Positions 25,878-34,817 are shown, numbered from the stretch's first letter. The stretch: 64,000 nt of DNA from Prolixibacteraceae bacterium (GCA_028683385.1 JAQUIJ010000009.1:202039-266038), one strand, 5' to 3'. The notes: generated by a model not told the origin, from the letters alone. Numbers and translations: made by a program.

Positions 25878-26909
25878 TTACGGCTTTAAAATCACCTTCA
25901 TCAGTCCGGCTTCTTTGTTGTACAGGCGATGGAACCAATCGTTTCCGTCTTCGAGTGCGGCAACTTTGCTTATTAGCGGGTCAACTTTAATCTTTCCTGA
26001 AGCAATTAATTCCAAACAAAGCGGGTATTCGCCTGCTGAAGCACACGATCCCTGAACTTTCAGTTGTCGGGTCACCACTTTCTGTAGTGGAAATTTAATT
26101 TCGGGAGATAAATTGCCAACCAGAGTAACTGTTCCGCCTTTCCGGGCACAATCAATGGCCAGGTTTACAGTCGGTTCAATTCCGACAACTTCCAGAATCA
26201 GATCGGCGCCACGATTTTCGGTTTCGTCCAGTACCAGTTTAATTAAATACGGATTGTTTGATTTAATCGTCTGATCAGCTCCCAATTCAGCAGCCATTTT
26301 CAGCTTTTCGTCGATCAGGTCAATCGCAATAACTTTTTCGCATCCGGCAGCTTTTAAAGCCTGAATGCAAAGCAAGCCAATCATCCCACAGCCAATAACA
26401 ACGGCTGTGTCATTAGCCTGAACCGAACTGATTGCAACGGCATGCACAGCAACCGAAACGGCTTCAATCATGGCGGCTTGCTCAAAACTGATATTTTCAG
26501 GAATGGCATACAGGATATGAGCAGGAACAGCAACATATTCGGCAAAAGCTCCATTTTGGCGGTATTCGTTGCACGAAACACCCAAAACGCGGCGGTTGTC
26601 GCATAAATTGATGTCGCCGCGCTTGCAGTAAAAGCATTCGCCGCATGAAATGGTCGAGTCAAAAGTGATGCGATCGCCAACATTCCAGCCAATCACATCC
26701 GGAGCAATCTGGTGAATAATTCCGGAGGCTTCGTGTCCCATAATTACAGGAGGCTGCCGGCGTCCGGTGCTTCCGTCCATTCCATGAACATCGCTTCCGC
26801 AAATGCCACAAGCCTTAACTTGTATCAGAACCCATCCGGGTTTTAGCTTCGGAATGTCGGTTTCCTGAAGGACAAATTCGTTATATTTTTCAAGAACAAG
26901 TGCTTTCAT
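25878..26909 (-). CDS. Zinc-dependent medium-chain dehydrogenase (sorbitol dehydrogenase-like)
   Basis: A 343-residue cytoplasmic enzyme of the MDR family. The catalytic zinc site is CGICGSDVHG with GHEASG; the structural zinc is held by the CGECFYCKRGDINLC cysteines (residues about 90-104). The NAD-binding Rossmann motif VVIGCGMIGLL is near residue 170. Closest types are sorbitol, threonine or galactitol-1-phosphate dehydrogenases; the exact polyol or sugar cannot be decided. It lies between the SSS transporter and the Gfo/Idh/MocA gene on the same strand, probably co-expressed, with about 120 bases holding a short palindrome upstream. Confidence 0.88.
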   Translation of the reverse strand: MKALVLEKYNEFVLQETDIPKLKPGWVLIQVKACGICGSDVHGMDGSTGRRQPPVIMGHEASGIIHQIAPDVIGWNVGDRITFDSTISCGECFYCKRGDINLCDNRRVLGVSCNEYRQNGAFAEYVAVPAHILYAIPENISFEQAAMIEAVSVAVHAVAISSVQANDTAVVIGCGMIGLLCIQALKAAGCEKVIAIDLIDEKLKMAAELGADQTIKSNNPYLIKLVLDETENRGADLILEVVGIEPTVNLAIDCARKGGTVTLVGNLSPEIKFPLQKVVTRQLKVQGSCASAGEYPLCLELIASGKIKVDPLISKVAALEDGNDWFHRLYNKEAGLMKVILKP

Positions 26910-26980
26910 TGAATTAGTTTAGCTTGTTATGTATTTTAATTTTCTCTTCGTTATTGGCTCTTAAGTATCTGGAAAAAGTC

Positions 26981-27032
26981 AATAGTCATTAGAAATTTTT
27001 TTAAGCGACTTTCCGAATGACTAATGACTATT
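26981..27032. repeat. AGTCATT/AATGACT repeat, copy D3
   Basis: AATAGTCATTAG (26981-26992) and CTAATGACTATT (27021-27032) form a perfect 12-bp inverted repeat. The right arm overlaps the stop codon of the SSS transporter (27028-27030), so the element supplies the end of that gene. Confidence 0.7.
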
Positions 27033-28365
27033 TGCGTTTTTTATGGAAAGGTAAAAAAATCAGCAATGCATTCAATACAAATCCTGAAATCAGAATCACT
27101 GAGCCAATTTCAGGATGATTAAATGTAATCAGTAATTTACCTGAAAGCGCAAGAATGCCACCGGAAACCATTGCAACTATACCCAATTGTTTGTTGAATC
27201 GCAGATTAAAAAGTGCCGCAGCCATTGGGATTATAAATGCGCCTGAATAGAATGAAAGTGCCAGTAAAAGTGACGAAACGATGGAAGTTATTTTTAATGA
27301 AATAATCATGCTTAAAATGCCAACTCCAATAATGAAGAATTTGGTTTGCCTGAACGACTTTTGATTGTCAATATCCTTATTGAAAAGTTCGCTGATAATC
27401 ATTGATGCAGTCAAAAGGGTAGTTGCAGCAGTTGACAAAACCGCTGAAATAAGCGCTGCAACCAGAATGCCGGTTGCCCATTCAGGTAAAACGTTGTTGG
27501 CCAGGTTGACTAAGCTGGAACTGTTTTGTGCTCCGGAATGAAATGTAGTGGCATAAATTCCAACATACGAAAGAACAAACCCAAACGGAATCAGAATCAG
27601 TGCCACAATCCAAACACTACGGGAAGCGGTTCTCTGATCTTTGGCGCAAAAAACACGCGAATAAATATCGGGCCCAACAACGAATGTGCTTGAAAATGTC
27701 AGGACGAGAATAAATAAATCTAAAGGTGAAAAGTGGCTGTTAAACGGGAAGACACTGGCGAATGGAGGCAATTCAGGAAGCTTTGATGTTGGAATCATTA
27801 TCGCCGTCAGTATTACCCCGCAGAGAATAAAGAACGACTGAAACAAGTCGGTTTTCATGATCGAGACTTGTCCGCCAATGTAGGTGTACACGATGAAAAT
27901 GGTTCCGGTAAGCAAAACTCCGGAAGAATAAGTTAAGCCAAAAAAGCTTACCAAAATTTGGGCTCCGGCAATAATTTGGGCAGCCACAACACCCAACCAC
28001 GCAACCGGTATGATTACCGAAGTAACTTTTCGTGCCGACTCACCATAGTATTGACCAATCAGTTCAGGAAGAGTGAATTTCCCTTTCGAATAGACTTTTT
28101 TAACGATTGGAAGCAATCCGAACAACCCCAAACTGGCAGCCAGAATGTACCAGGCCGATGCCCACGACTGAACTCCTGCTAACCCGATGGTTCCCAGAAT
28201 GGCTGATCCACCCAGAATTGTAGCAAGCAGACTTCCTGAAATTTGCCAAACACCGGGCTTTTTCCCCGCCAGAAAATAATCTGCCGGCGTTTTGACTTTC
28301 AGGAATGAGTATATTCCAATCAGGAATAAAACCAATGCATAAACAATCAGGATGATAGACTTCAT
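27028..28365 (-). CDS. Sodium:solute symporter (SSS family)
   Basis: A 445-residue inner-membrane transporter with about 13 predicted membrane segments. I set the start at the ATG 28363-28365 (MKSIILIVYALVLFLIGIYS), which begins directly with the first membrane helix; the in-frame sequence upstream is not membrane-like. Family features are the ADYFLAGK motif after helix 1, LLATILGGSAILGTIGLAG, and the ALISAVLSTAATTLLTAS segment with Na+-site Ser/Thr residues. Substrate is unknown but the neighbours suggest a sugar or sugar acid. Expected to feed the cytoplasmic dehydrogenases encoded just downstream. Divergent from the DUF1080 gene, 255 bases away. Confidence 0.88.
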   Translation of the reverse strand: MKSIILIVYALVLFLIGIYSFLKVKTPADYFLAGKKPGVWQISGSLLATILGGSAILGTIGLAGVQSWASAWYILAASLGLFGLLPIVKKVYSKGKFTLPELIGQYYGESARKVTSVIIPVAWLGVVAAQIIAGAQILVSFFGLTYSSGVLLTGTIFIVYTYIGGQVSIMKTDLFQSFFILCGVILTAIMIPTSKLPELPPFASVFPFNSHFSPLDLFILVLTFSSTFVVGPDIYSRVFCAKDQRTASRSVWIVALILIPFGFVLSYVGIYATTFHSGAQNSSSLVNLANNVLPEWATGILVAALISAVLSTAATTLLTASMIISELFNKDIDNQKSFRQTKFFIIGVGILSMIISLKITSIVSSLLLALSFYSGAFIIPMAAALFNLRFNKQLGIVAMVSGGILALSGKLLITFNHPEIGSVILISGFVLNALLIFLPFHKKRK

Positions 28366-28559
28366 GTAGACAAAAACAAAGTTTGAATCAAATTGAACAG
28401 CCGTAAAGTTGTAAATTTTTAGCCGGATAAAAGAAACTTCGACGAATAGAGATTCTTCTGAATGATGTAATTTCTGCAAATCGAAGTAATTGCTTCAAGA
28501 GATTCCAGACTATAGTTTATTGTGTTCAAAAACATTGCATCAACAATCGTTAAAATTTC

Positions 28560-28567
28560 TAATTTTG
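28560..28567 (+). promoter_or_regulatory. Candidate -7 box of the DUF1080 gene
   Basis: TAATTTTG fits TAnnTTTG; an ATTG ends 22 bases upstream (28534-28537), slightly outside the usual spacing. It lies 53 bases before the start codon at 28621. Confidence 0.4.
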
Positions 28568-28620
28568 ATCCGTTATCGTACACGGCAATTGATTTTCTAA
28601 CTTAAACCAATACTAATACC

Positions 28621-29961
28621 ATGAGAAAAATTCAAATTATTTTTGCGTTATTCCTGTTTGCTACAGTTGTCTCTGCAAAAAATAACGATGGCTGGATTTC
28701 TCTTTTTAACGGGAAAGATCTAACCGGTTGGCATCAACTGAACGGTCAGGCCAAATACCATGTTGAGAAGGGCGAAATTGTTGGAACCACCGTTTCAGAT
28801 ACTCCAAATTCTTTCCTCGCCACTGATAAGGATTACGGCGATTTTATTCTCGAACTCGATTTACTGGTGGCTAATGAAATGAATTCAGGTATACAATTCA
28901 GGAGTATTAGTAAAGCCGACATTATGAATGGCCGGGTACACGGTTACCAGTGCGAAGTTGATCCATCGGCTCGCGCATGGAGTGGTGGTATTTATGACGA
29001 AGCACGTCGGGGATGGCTTTATACCGGCGAATTGAACCCTGCAGCCAAGCCAGCTTTTAAATTGGAACAGTGGAATCATTACCGCATTGAATGTGTGGGT
29101 AACAGCATTCGCACCTGGCTCAATGGCGTTCCGGTTGCCTATGTGCTGGATGATATGACCGCAAGCGGATTGATTGCTCTTCAGGTTCACGCAATTGGCA
29201 AAGACGATCAGCCTGGAAAACAAATTCGCTGGAAAAATATCCGGATCAAAACAACCGATCTGAAAGCAACCGAAACTCCGGATGTGTTTGTCGTTAATTT
29301 ATTGCCAAATAACTTGAGCTCAGCAGAAAAAGCACAGGGTTGGAGCTTGCTTTTCGATGGAAAAACCAGCAATGGTTGGAAAGCAGTTAATCAGGATCAA
29401 TTCCCTGCTGAAGGTTGGAAAGTAACTGATGGTACATTGATGACCATGCCCAATCGTCCTGAAACACCAGTTAAAGGTACTGATATTGTTACCGTTGATA
29501 AGTACTCGGCTTTCGAACTTCAGTTTGAATTCAATTTTGCTGAAGGAGCCAATAGCGGCGTGAAATATTTTGTAGGAAATGGCGGCCCGGGCATTGGTCT
29601 AGAATACCAGGTTTTAGATGATAAAAGACATCCTGACGCCAAAGCCGGTGTTGTTGGAAACCGCACAATGGGTTCGCTTTACGATTTAATTCCGGCAGAC
29701 AAGCAGGAACGTTTTACCAAAGGCGCTAACGAATGGAATATTGGACGCATCGTGGTTTATCCGGATAATCACATCGAACATTGGTTGAATGGCATGAAAG
29801 TCGTTGAATACGTCCGTGGATCGAATATTTACAAGGCGCTGGTAGCCCGCAGCAAATATGCCGAATTCAAAGATTTTGGAATGGTAAAAGAATCACCCAT
29901 CCTGTTGCAATACCACAACGATCAGGTTAAATTCAGGAGTTTAAAAATCAGAAAATTATAA
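28621..29961 (+). CDS. Double DUF1080 (3-keto-disaccharide hydrolase-type) protein
   Basis: A 446-residue exported protein: signal peptide (residues 1-19, ending VVSA) and two DUF1080 jelly-roll domains, about 23-210 and 240-446. Each begins with the family phrase: WISLFNGKDLTGW and WSLLFDGKTSNGW, and each has the E...N.G.. core strand (NSGIQFRS; NSGVKYFV). Pfam names this domain 3-keto-disaccharide hydrolase; characterised relatives hydrolyse or eliminate 3-keto-glycosides. The next gene, 20 bases downstream, encodes a Tat-exported Gfo/Idh/MocA protein that could make the 3-keto substrate in the periplasm. The coupling is inferred from context. Confidence 0.9.
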   Translation: MRKIQIIFALFLFATVVSAKNNDGWISLFNGKDLTGWHQLNGQAKYHVEKGEIVGTTVSDTPNSFLATDKDYGDFILELDLLVANEMNSGIQFRSISKADIMNGRVHGYQCEVDPSARAWSGGIYDEARRGWLYTGELNPAAKPAFKLEQWNHYRIECVGNSIRTWLNGVPVAYVLDDMTASGLIALQVHAIGKDDQPGKQIRWKNIRIKTTDLKATETPDVFVVNLLPNNLSSAEKAQGWSLLFDGKTSNGWKAVNQDQFPAEGWKVTDGTLMTMPNRPETPVKGTDIVTVDKYSAFELQFEFNFAEGANSGVKYFVGNGGPGIGLEYQVLDDKRHPDAKAGVVGNRTMGSLYDLIPADKQERFTKGANEWNIGRIVVYPDNHIEHWLNGMKVVEYVRGSNIYKALVARSKYAEFKDFGMVKESPILLQYHNDQVKFRSLKIRKL

Positions 29962-29980
29962 CCACTAAATCAATAGAATC

Positions 29981-31327
29981 ATGAGTACAAATCGTAGGGA
30001 ATTTATCCGCAATGTTGCGGTTGGTGCAGCCGGAATTGGTATTGGAGGCGTTGCTTCCGGCTTCAGTGCAAATAGTTATTCGCGGATAGTTGGAGCTAAC
30101 GATCGCCTGAATGTAGCATTAATGGGCTGTGGCCGCAGAGTTGGTGCATATTATGCCGCACTTCAGGATAAACAGAATAATGTGGATGTAGCCTACATCT
30201 GCGATGTGATGAAAAAGCAACGCGAAAAAGTAGGGAAGGATCTGAATGGAAAAGTTTCAGGAAAAGCTATTCTTGTTAACGATATACATGAAATTTGGAA
30301 CGACCAGAGTGTTGATGCCATTTTCAACGCAACTCCCGACCACTGGCACGCTCCGGGAACCTGGATGGCCATGCAGGCTGGAAAGCATGTTTACATTGAA
30401 AAACCTTGCAGCCACAATCCACGCGAAGGCGAGTTGCTTGTCGCTTTTCAGAAAAAATACGGCAAGGTCGTTCAAATGGGAAACCAGCAACGTTCGGCCA
30501 AAGAATCACAGGAAATTATCTCAGAAATTCATAAAGGTGCCATTGGCGACGTGTACAAAGCTGTTGCTTTTTATTCGAATAACCGTGGCGAAGTGCCTGT
30601 TGCCAAAAAGGCTCCGGTTCCGGAAGGTCTGGATTGGGAACTCTGGCAGGGTCCGGCTCCTCATGTGGAATATAACGATAATACCTGGGATTACAACTGG
30701 CATTGGTACGGCTGGATTTGGGGAACTGCCGAAGCCGGTAACAATGCTACACATGAATTAGATGTTGCACGTTGGGCACTTCAGGTTAAGTATCCTGAAT
30801 ATGTGGAAGTTGAAGCTGCTAAACGACATTTCAAGAATGACGGTTGGGTGATGTATGATACCATGGATGCAAGGTTTCGCTTTCCGGGAAATAAAATTAT
30901 TGAATGGGATGGAAAGAGCCGCGAAGGATATAATACCTACGGAGCCGATCGTGGAACCATCATTTATGGAAGTGAAGGAACTGTTTTCGTTAACCGCGAT
31001 GGTTATACGCTCTATGATCGTTTGGGGAAAAAGGTAAAGGACAGCAAGTCGTCGGGAAGCGAAGCCGGAACTGCTCTTGGCGGTGGTGGCGACATGACTG
31101 ACACGCATGTAGCTAACTTTTTTAAAGTGATCCGTGGAACTGAAAGCAAATTAAATTCGCCTATCGAAGAAGGCGCAATCAGTCAAATGTTGGTTCACTA
31201 TTCAAACATTGCTTACCGTACGAACAAACCGTTTAAGGTAAATACGGTTGATGGCCATATTTTAGACAATGATGCGATGAAACTTTGGGATCGTGAATAC
31301 CAAAAGGGCTGGGAACCGAAGTTGTAA
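29981..31327 (+). CDS. Tat-exported Gfo/Idh/MocA oxidoreductase
   Basis: A 448-residue enzyme. The N terminus MSTNRREFIRNVAVGAAGIG is a twin-arginine signal, so the folded, cofactor-loaded enzyme is exported to the periplasm. After it comes a Rossmann domain (LNVALMGCGRRVGAYYAA), the YIEKPCSHN catalytic motif, and a C-terminal GTAEAGNNATHELDVARWAL segment. Periplasmic members carry tightly bound NAD(P) and may oxidise the C3 hydroxyl of glycosides. It is 20 bases downstream of the DUF1080 gene and ends at a strong terminator, so the two probably form one operon. Confidence 0.9.
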   Translation: MSTNRREFIRNVAVGAAGIGIGGVASGFSANSYSRIVGANDRLNVALMGCGRRVGAYYAALQDKQNNVDVAYICDVMKKQREKVGKDLNGKVSGKAILVNDIHEIWNDQSVDAIFNATPDHWHAPGTWMAMQAGKHVYIEKPCSHNPREGELLVAFQKKYGKVVQMGNQQRSAKESQEIISEIHKGAIGDVYKAVAFYSNNRGEVPVAKKAPVPEGLDWELWQGPAPHVEYNDNTWDYNWHWYGWIWGTAEAGNNATHELDVARWALQVKYPEYVEVEAAKRHFKNDGWVMYDTMDARFRFPGNKIIEWDGKSREGYNTYGADRGTIIYGSEGTVFVNRDGYTLYDRLGKKVKDSKSSGSEAGTALGGGGDMTDTHVANFFKVIRGTESKLNSPIEEGAISQMLVHYSNIAYRTNKPFKVNTVDGHILDNDAMKLWDREYQKGWEPKL

Positions 31328-31355
31328 GAACTAATCAGTTATTTATAAATAGCAT

Positions 31356-31390
31356 AAACTCCCTGATTCATTCGGGGAGTTTTCTTTTTT
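31356..31390 (+). terminator. Terminator after the Tat Gfo/Idh/MocA gene
   Basis: AACTCCC (31357-31363) pairs with GGGAGTT (31375-31381) and is followed by TTCTTTTTTT. It separates the two-gene unit from DUF6807. Confidence 0.85.
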
Positions 31391-31428
31391 TCGTAATTTA
31401 GTGACGCTAAAAAACTAAAACTACCCGA

Positions 31429-32337
31429 ATGCATAAATTGATACTGATTGCCCTGTTGATATTCTTTTCGTCTACTGGAAAAGCTCAAATCAATATGGTT
31501 GTGAAGCCCGGTGGGTTTCTTTTTATGGAAGGCAAAGACAGCATCTTTTTCTATCAAAAAAGTCCGAAAGATAAAAATGGAGAATACAGCCGCTGTAATT
31601 ACATTCATCCGATCTATGGCCCTGATGGTTTAAGGCTTACTGAAGATTTTCCAGCCGACCACCTGCATCACCGTGGTGTTTTCTGGGCCTGGCATCAGGT
31701 TTTAATCGATAACAGGCAAATTTCTGATGGATGGGATTTGAAGAATTTTCAGCAAAAAGTGACCAATTTTGAATTTAGGCTTCAAAAAGGAACTGGTTTA
31801 ATGAATGCCACGGTAGAATGGAAGTCACCTTTGTGGGATAACGGCGAGAACGCTTACCTGAAAGAAGATACCAAGATCATCATTCATCCCAAGACCGGAA
31901 ATTACCGGCGCATCGATTTTGAAATTCGCCTGAAAGCACTGACCGACCGGTTGAGTATTGGTGGCTCCGACGATGAAAAGGGCTACGGTGGATTTTCTGT
32001 TCGCTTGAAATTACCTTCCGATGTCACCTTCTCGGGTGTTAATGGTCCGATTGAACCCATAAATGCGGCCATCGAAGCAGGAAATTCGATGAATATTAGT
32101 GGATCATTTCTGAAGGATGGGAAACAAGGTGGTGTTGCTATCTGGAGCGATCCATCGAATCCAGCGCCATCTACGAGTTGGATTATCAGGAAAACTGCCA
32201 GCATGCAAAATGCGGCATTCCCGGGGCGAAAACCAGTTGCAATTCCGTTTGATCAGCCTTTGATTCTGAAATATTCATTGCTGGTTTATCAGGATAATAT
32301 GAGTCCAAAACAAATTAAAAAAGCAGTAAAACAGTGA
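31429..32337 (+). CDS. DUF6807 (PmoA-like) exported protein
   Basis: A 302-residue protein with a signal peptide (residues 1-19, ending GKAQ). The body matches the DUF6807 family, often labelled PmoA: YIHPIYGPDGLRLTEDFPADHLHHRGVFW is the defining block, with a conserved HHRG, followed by a beta-rich fold and a terminal HPK/SLLVYQD region. The PmoA name is by weak similarity to methane monooxygenase and should not be read as function. DUF6807 genes are often found next to Gfo/Idh/MocA and DUF1080 genes, as here. It may bind or cut a modified sugar. Confidence 0.82.
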   Translation: MHKLILIALLIFFSSTGKAQINMVVKPGGFLFMEGKDSIFFYQKSPKDKNGEYSRCNYIHPIYGPDGLRLTEDFPADHLHHRGVFWAWHQVLIDNRQISDGWDLKNFQQKVTNFEFRLQKGTGLMNATVEWKSPLWDNGENAYLKEDTKIIIHPKTGNYRRIDFEIRLKALTDRLSIGGSDDEKGYGGFSVRLKLPSDVTFSGVNGPIEPINAAIEAGNSMNISGSFLKDGKQGGVAIWSDPSNPAPSTSWIIRKTASMQNAAFPGRKPVAIPFDQPLILKYSLLVYQDNMSPKQIKKAVKQ

Positions 32338-32364
32338 TCAGTCGCAGTGGTCAGAAAAAACATG

Positions 32365-32443
32365 TAGTCATTGGTGGTCATTTGCTTCGCGTCATTTTCA
32401 GTAAAGCAGCCGGAGATCGCAACTCAATGACAACAAATGACTA
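32365..32443. repeat. AGTCATT/AATGACT repeat, copy D4
   Basis: TAGTCATT (32365-32372) pairs with AATGACTA (32436-32443); further AATGACTT text continues to about 32456. The inner 'ttcgcgtcatttt' is shared with the copy at 22335. It sits in the leader of the cupin gene. Confidence 0.65.
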
Positions 32444-32482
32444 TAGAATGACTTAAAGACAATAATCTTAACCAATTTAAAT

Positions 32483-32821
32483 ATGTCAGTTTTAAAATTT
32501 TCAGAAAGTACTCCGGAAATCGTTCGTGAAGGTCTGGAGCGACGCATCATATCTACTCCCAATTTAATGACTGTTATTGTTGATTTTACTGATGGTCCGT
32601 GGGCAGAAGCAGAACCTTTTCATTCGCATCCGCACGAGCAAACCAGTTATGTGGCTTCAGGAGAGATCATATTCTATTGTGAGGGTGAACCCGAACAGCA
32701 TCTTCATGCAGGTGATATGTTCTCTGCCTCCTCCGGACAAAAACATACAGTCAAGATTTTATCGGCAACAGCCCGATTAATCGATAGTTTTAATCCGATC
32801 CGTCAAGAATTTATTCGCTAA
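32483..32821 (+). CDS. Small cupin-domain protein
   Basis: A 112-residue single-domain cupin. The metal-binding motif 1 is HSHPHEQTSYVASGE (two His plus Gln/Glu) and motif 2 is HAGDMFSASSGQKHTV with the final His. Such small cupins act as isomerases, epimerases or sugar sensors, and this one could process the sugar handled by the neighbouring locus; the substrate cannot be read from sequence. It follows DUF6807 by 145 bases on the same strand, but the repeat between them makes co-transcription uncertain. Confidence 0.8.
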   Translation: MSVLKFSESTPEIVREGLERRIISTPNLMTVIVDFTDGPWAEAEPFHSHPHEQTSYVASGEIIFYCEGEPEQHLHAGDMFSASSGQKHTVKILSATARLIDSFNPIRQEFIR

Positions 32822-32975
32822 AAAATTTCAATATTTTGCTCCCTTTTGATTTGAGCTATTGGAGAAAGGGTTATCGCAGGTATCAATAATATCTATGGTG
32901 GATATTTATTATCTATTCTCAAACTCCGAACATATCTGAAAACGCGGTGTTTCAGTAGAAAACATGCATAGAACA

Positions 32976-33197
32976 ATGAAAAGTAAAGTTTTTAGATACA
33001 AACTTCTGATTACAATTATTTGTGCAATCGGAGGGTTTCTGTATTGGAAATATATTGGCTGTGCAAGCGGTACCTGTCCGATCAAATCAGTTTGGTATTT
33101 AATGACACTTTGGGGAACTGCAATGGGCTATTTGTTGGGTGATTTATCTGTAAATTTTGTTGTTAAACGGGAGGCGGAAAATGATAAAACGGTTTAA
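32976..33197 (+). CDS. Small membrane protein, DUF6132-like
   Basis: A 73-residue protein with two membrane segments around a short loop GCASGTCPI containing two Cys. The pattern matches the DUF6132 family, usually found beside thioredoxin-like genes. I set the start at MKSKVF; an ATG four codons earlier (32964) is also possible. It overlaps the thioredoxin gene by 17 bases. The two Cys in the loop could take part in thiol exchange across the membrane, which is inference. Confidence 0.65.
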   Translation: MKSKVFRYKLLITIICAIGGFLYWKYIGCASGTCPIKSVWYLMTLWGTAMGYLLGDLSVNFVVKREAENDKTV

Positions 33198-33480
33198 TCG
33201 CATTGTAAATTCTTCGCGACCGGTATTGGTCGATTTTTATGCCGACTGGTGTGTGCCCTGTCGGTTAATGCCACCTATACTGAAAGAGGTGAAAGATGAG
33301 TTTCGGAAGCATGTTCGCATCATCAAAGTAAATGTTGATCATTATCCAGACATCGCTACCAATTGTAAAGTTCAAAACATTCCGGCCATTGTGCTGTTTC
33401 AGGATGGTAAAATACACTGGAGCGGAAAAGGAGTGCAACAAGTTAACGACATCTCCTTTGCTCTGAGAGACATTCTTTAA
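33181..33480 (+). CDS. Thioredoxin
   Basis: A 99-residue thioredoxin-fold protein with the active site WCVPC (residues about 24-28; the typical form is WCGPC) and the cis-Pro in NIPAIVLF. I chose the start MIKRFN at 33181, where GGGAGG lies a few bases upstream, rather than an earlier in-frame ATG. It overlaps the end of the DUF6132 gene and is followed 28 bases later by a peroxiredoxin gene, so the three probably form an operon for peroxide reduction, with this protein as electron donor. Confidence 0.9.
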   Translation: MIKRFNRIVNSSRPVLVDFYADWCVPCRLMPPILKEVKDEFRKHVRIIKVNVDHYPDIATNCKVQNIPAIVLFQDGKIHWSGKGVQQVNDISFALRDIL

Positions 33481-33508
33481 TGATTTTTTGAACCGAACCT
33501 AACAGCAA

Positions 33509-33973
33509 ATGGCAGAACATAAACTTCAAATTGGAGACCAACTTCCACATTTTATCCTGAACGATGAAAATCACCAACCGGTTGATATTTCAGCATTTAA
33601 AGGAAAATACCTGGTTATTTATTTTTATCCCAAAGACGACACTCCCGGATGTGTAAAGGAGGCTTGCAGTTTCCGCGATTCGTTTCAGGATTTGGTTGAC
33701 GCTGGTGCGGTAGTTTATGGTGTAAGTAGCGACCGGCCTGATACACATGCTCAGTTTAAAGCCAAATACAGGTTGCCTTTTTCGTTGCTATCTGATACCG
33801 CAGGAGAGTTACGTAAATTACTCGGAGTTCCCTCCGATTTATTTGGTTTGCTTCCTGGCCGTGTTACCTATGTTTTCGATCCTGAAGGTCGGTTAATCCG
33901 CGAATTTAAATCGCAGTTGTCGCCAGAGAAGCATGTGAAAGAAGCGTTGAAAGTGATTTTGGGAAAAGATTAG
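33509..33973 (+). CDS. Peroxiredoxin (BCP/PrxQ type)
   Basis: A 154-residue cytoplasmic thiol peroxidase. The motif YPKDDTPGCVKEACSFRD contains the peroxidatic Cys and a second Cys five residues later, the arrangement of atypical two-Cys PrxQ/BCP proteins. The GVSSDRPDTHAQF and LLSDTAGELRK blocks are typical. It reduces hydrogen peroxide and organic peroxides using thioredoxin, here probably the product of the preceding gene. It ends 6 bases before the convergent CPBP gene. Confidence 0.93.
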   Translation: MAEHKLQIGDQLPHFILNDENHQPVDISAFKGKYLVIYFYPKDDTPGCVKEACSFRDSFQDLVDAGAVVYGVSSDRPDTHAQFKAKYRLPFSLLSDTAGELRKLLGVPSDLFGLLPGRVTYVFDPEGRLIREFKSQLSPEKHVKEALKVILGKD

Positions 33974-33979
33974 TCTGTT

Positions 33980-34801
33980 TTAACTATTGAAAAAATGCTT
34001 TTTATAAAGAACGACAACCAAGCCAAAACCCAAAGCATAACATCCGGCCAAAATGTAATTCTCCATCCCGGTTTCCTTCAATGAATTTGTTGTAACCACA
34101 TTGGTGAAAAATTGATAAGCGATATTACTTCCCCAGTGAATACCCAAAGTCAGCCAAAGACTGCCTGTTGCTATAAACGCCCACATCAGGAATAGTCCCA
34201 GAATGAACAAATACAGCATGACATCTGGCTTATTTATCCTGAAAATGTGATTAAGCACATAAACAACTGCAGACAAGAGAATCAATCCATTTCGGTTCCA
34301 TTTTTCAGGCCAGAAAGCTTTCAAGTAGCCTCTTGTAAGTAAATCCTCTGCTAGTGATGGCAATAAAGTTCCAACCGCAAATAGCAATGTTTGCAACAGA
34401 ATTTGATTCAAATCGAAATGAACAAACATTTCGTTCCAACCAAACCAAACTGGTATCAGGTTTGCAAAAACAGAGATAAAAATTCCGATGATTAAACCTT
34501 TTGCCAGATTACCCAGATGCTGTCGAAATCCCCAAAGACCATACATCCTGAACCCATTTTTAAACTTCTGTTTGCCGATGATAAATGCCAAAAAGGTAAA
34601 CAGCAACATGCACGACTCAAATAGTAAAATGAGTGGCTTTTGATAGTGATTTTGCAGGACTTCTGGGAAATGATAAACTGAAAACAAAATTGCGAAGCCA
34701 ATAAGTACATTTGCAATTTTTTGAATGCCCGATAACTTAAAATTATTCATTTCAGGTTCATTTTTAATTGATGAAGAATCCGTAAATGGGTTCTTCATCA
34801 A
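33980..34801 (-). CDS. CPBP-family intramembrane protease-like protein
   Basis: A 273-residue inner-membrane protein with about eight membrane segments. The CPBP (Abi) motifs are recognisable but altered: motif 1, normally EExxxR, reads LAEDLLTRGYL (Glu-Asp), motif 2 has a single His in VYVLNHIF, and motif 3 reads LGIHWGSN with the HxxxN residues. The Glu-to-Asp change leaves activity uncertain. The start could be 34801 or the in-frame ATG at 34750 (MNNFKLSG). It lies 16 bases upstream of nothing on its strand and follows the sulfate operon end. Confidence 0.78.
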   Translation of the reverse strand: MMKNPFTDSSSIKNEPEMNNFKLSGIQKIANVLIGFAILFSVYHFPEVLQNHYQKPLILLFESCMLLFTFLAFIIGKQKFKNGFRMYGLWGFRQHLGNLAKGLIIGIFISVFANLIPVWFGWNEMFVHFDLNQILLQTLLFAVGTLLPSLAEDLLTRGYLKAFWPEKWNRNGLILLSAVVYVLNHIFRINKPDVMLYLFILGLFLMWAFIATGSLWLTLGIHWGSNIAYQFFTNVVTTNSLKETGMENYILAGCYALGFGLVVVLYKKHFFNS

Positions 34802-34817
34802 TATCTTAATGTTCCAC

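Noticed and set aside
31429..32337. Methane monooxygenase subunit (PmoA) as function of the DUF6807 protein
   Set aside because: The protein is a soluble exported beta-rich protein with none of the membrane helices of PmoA; the name is a historical annotation.
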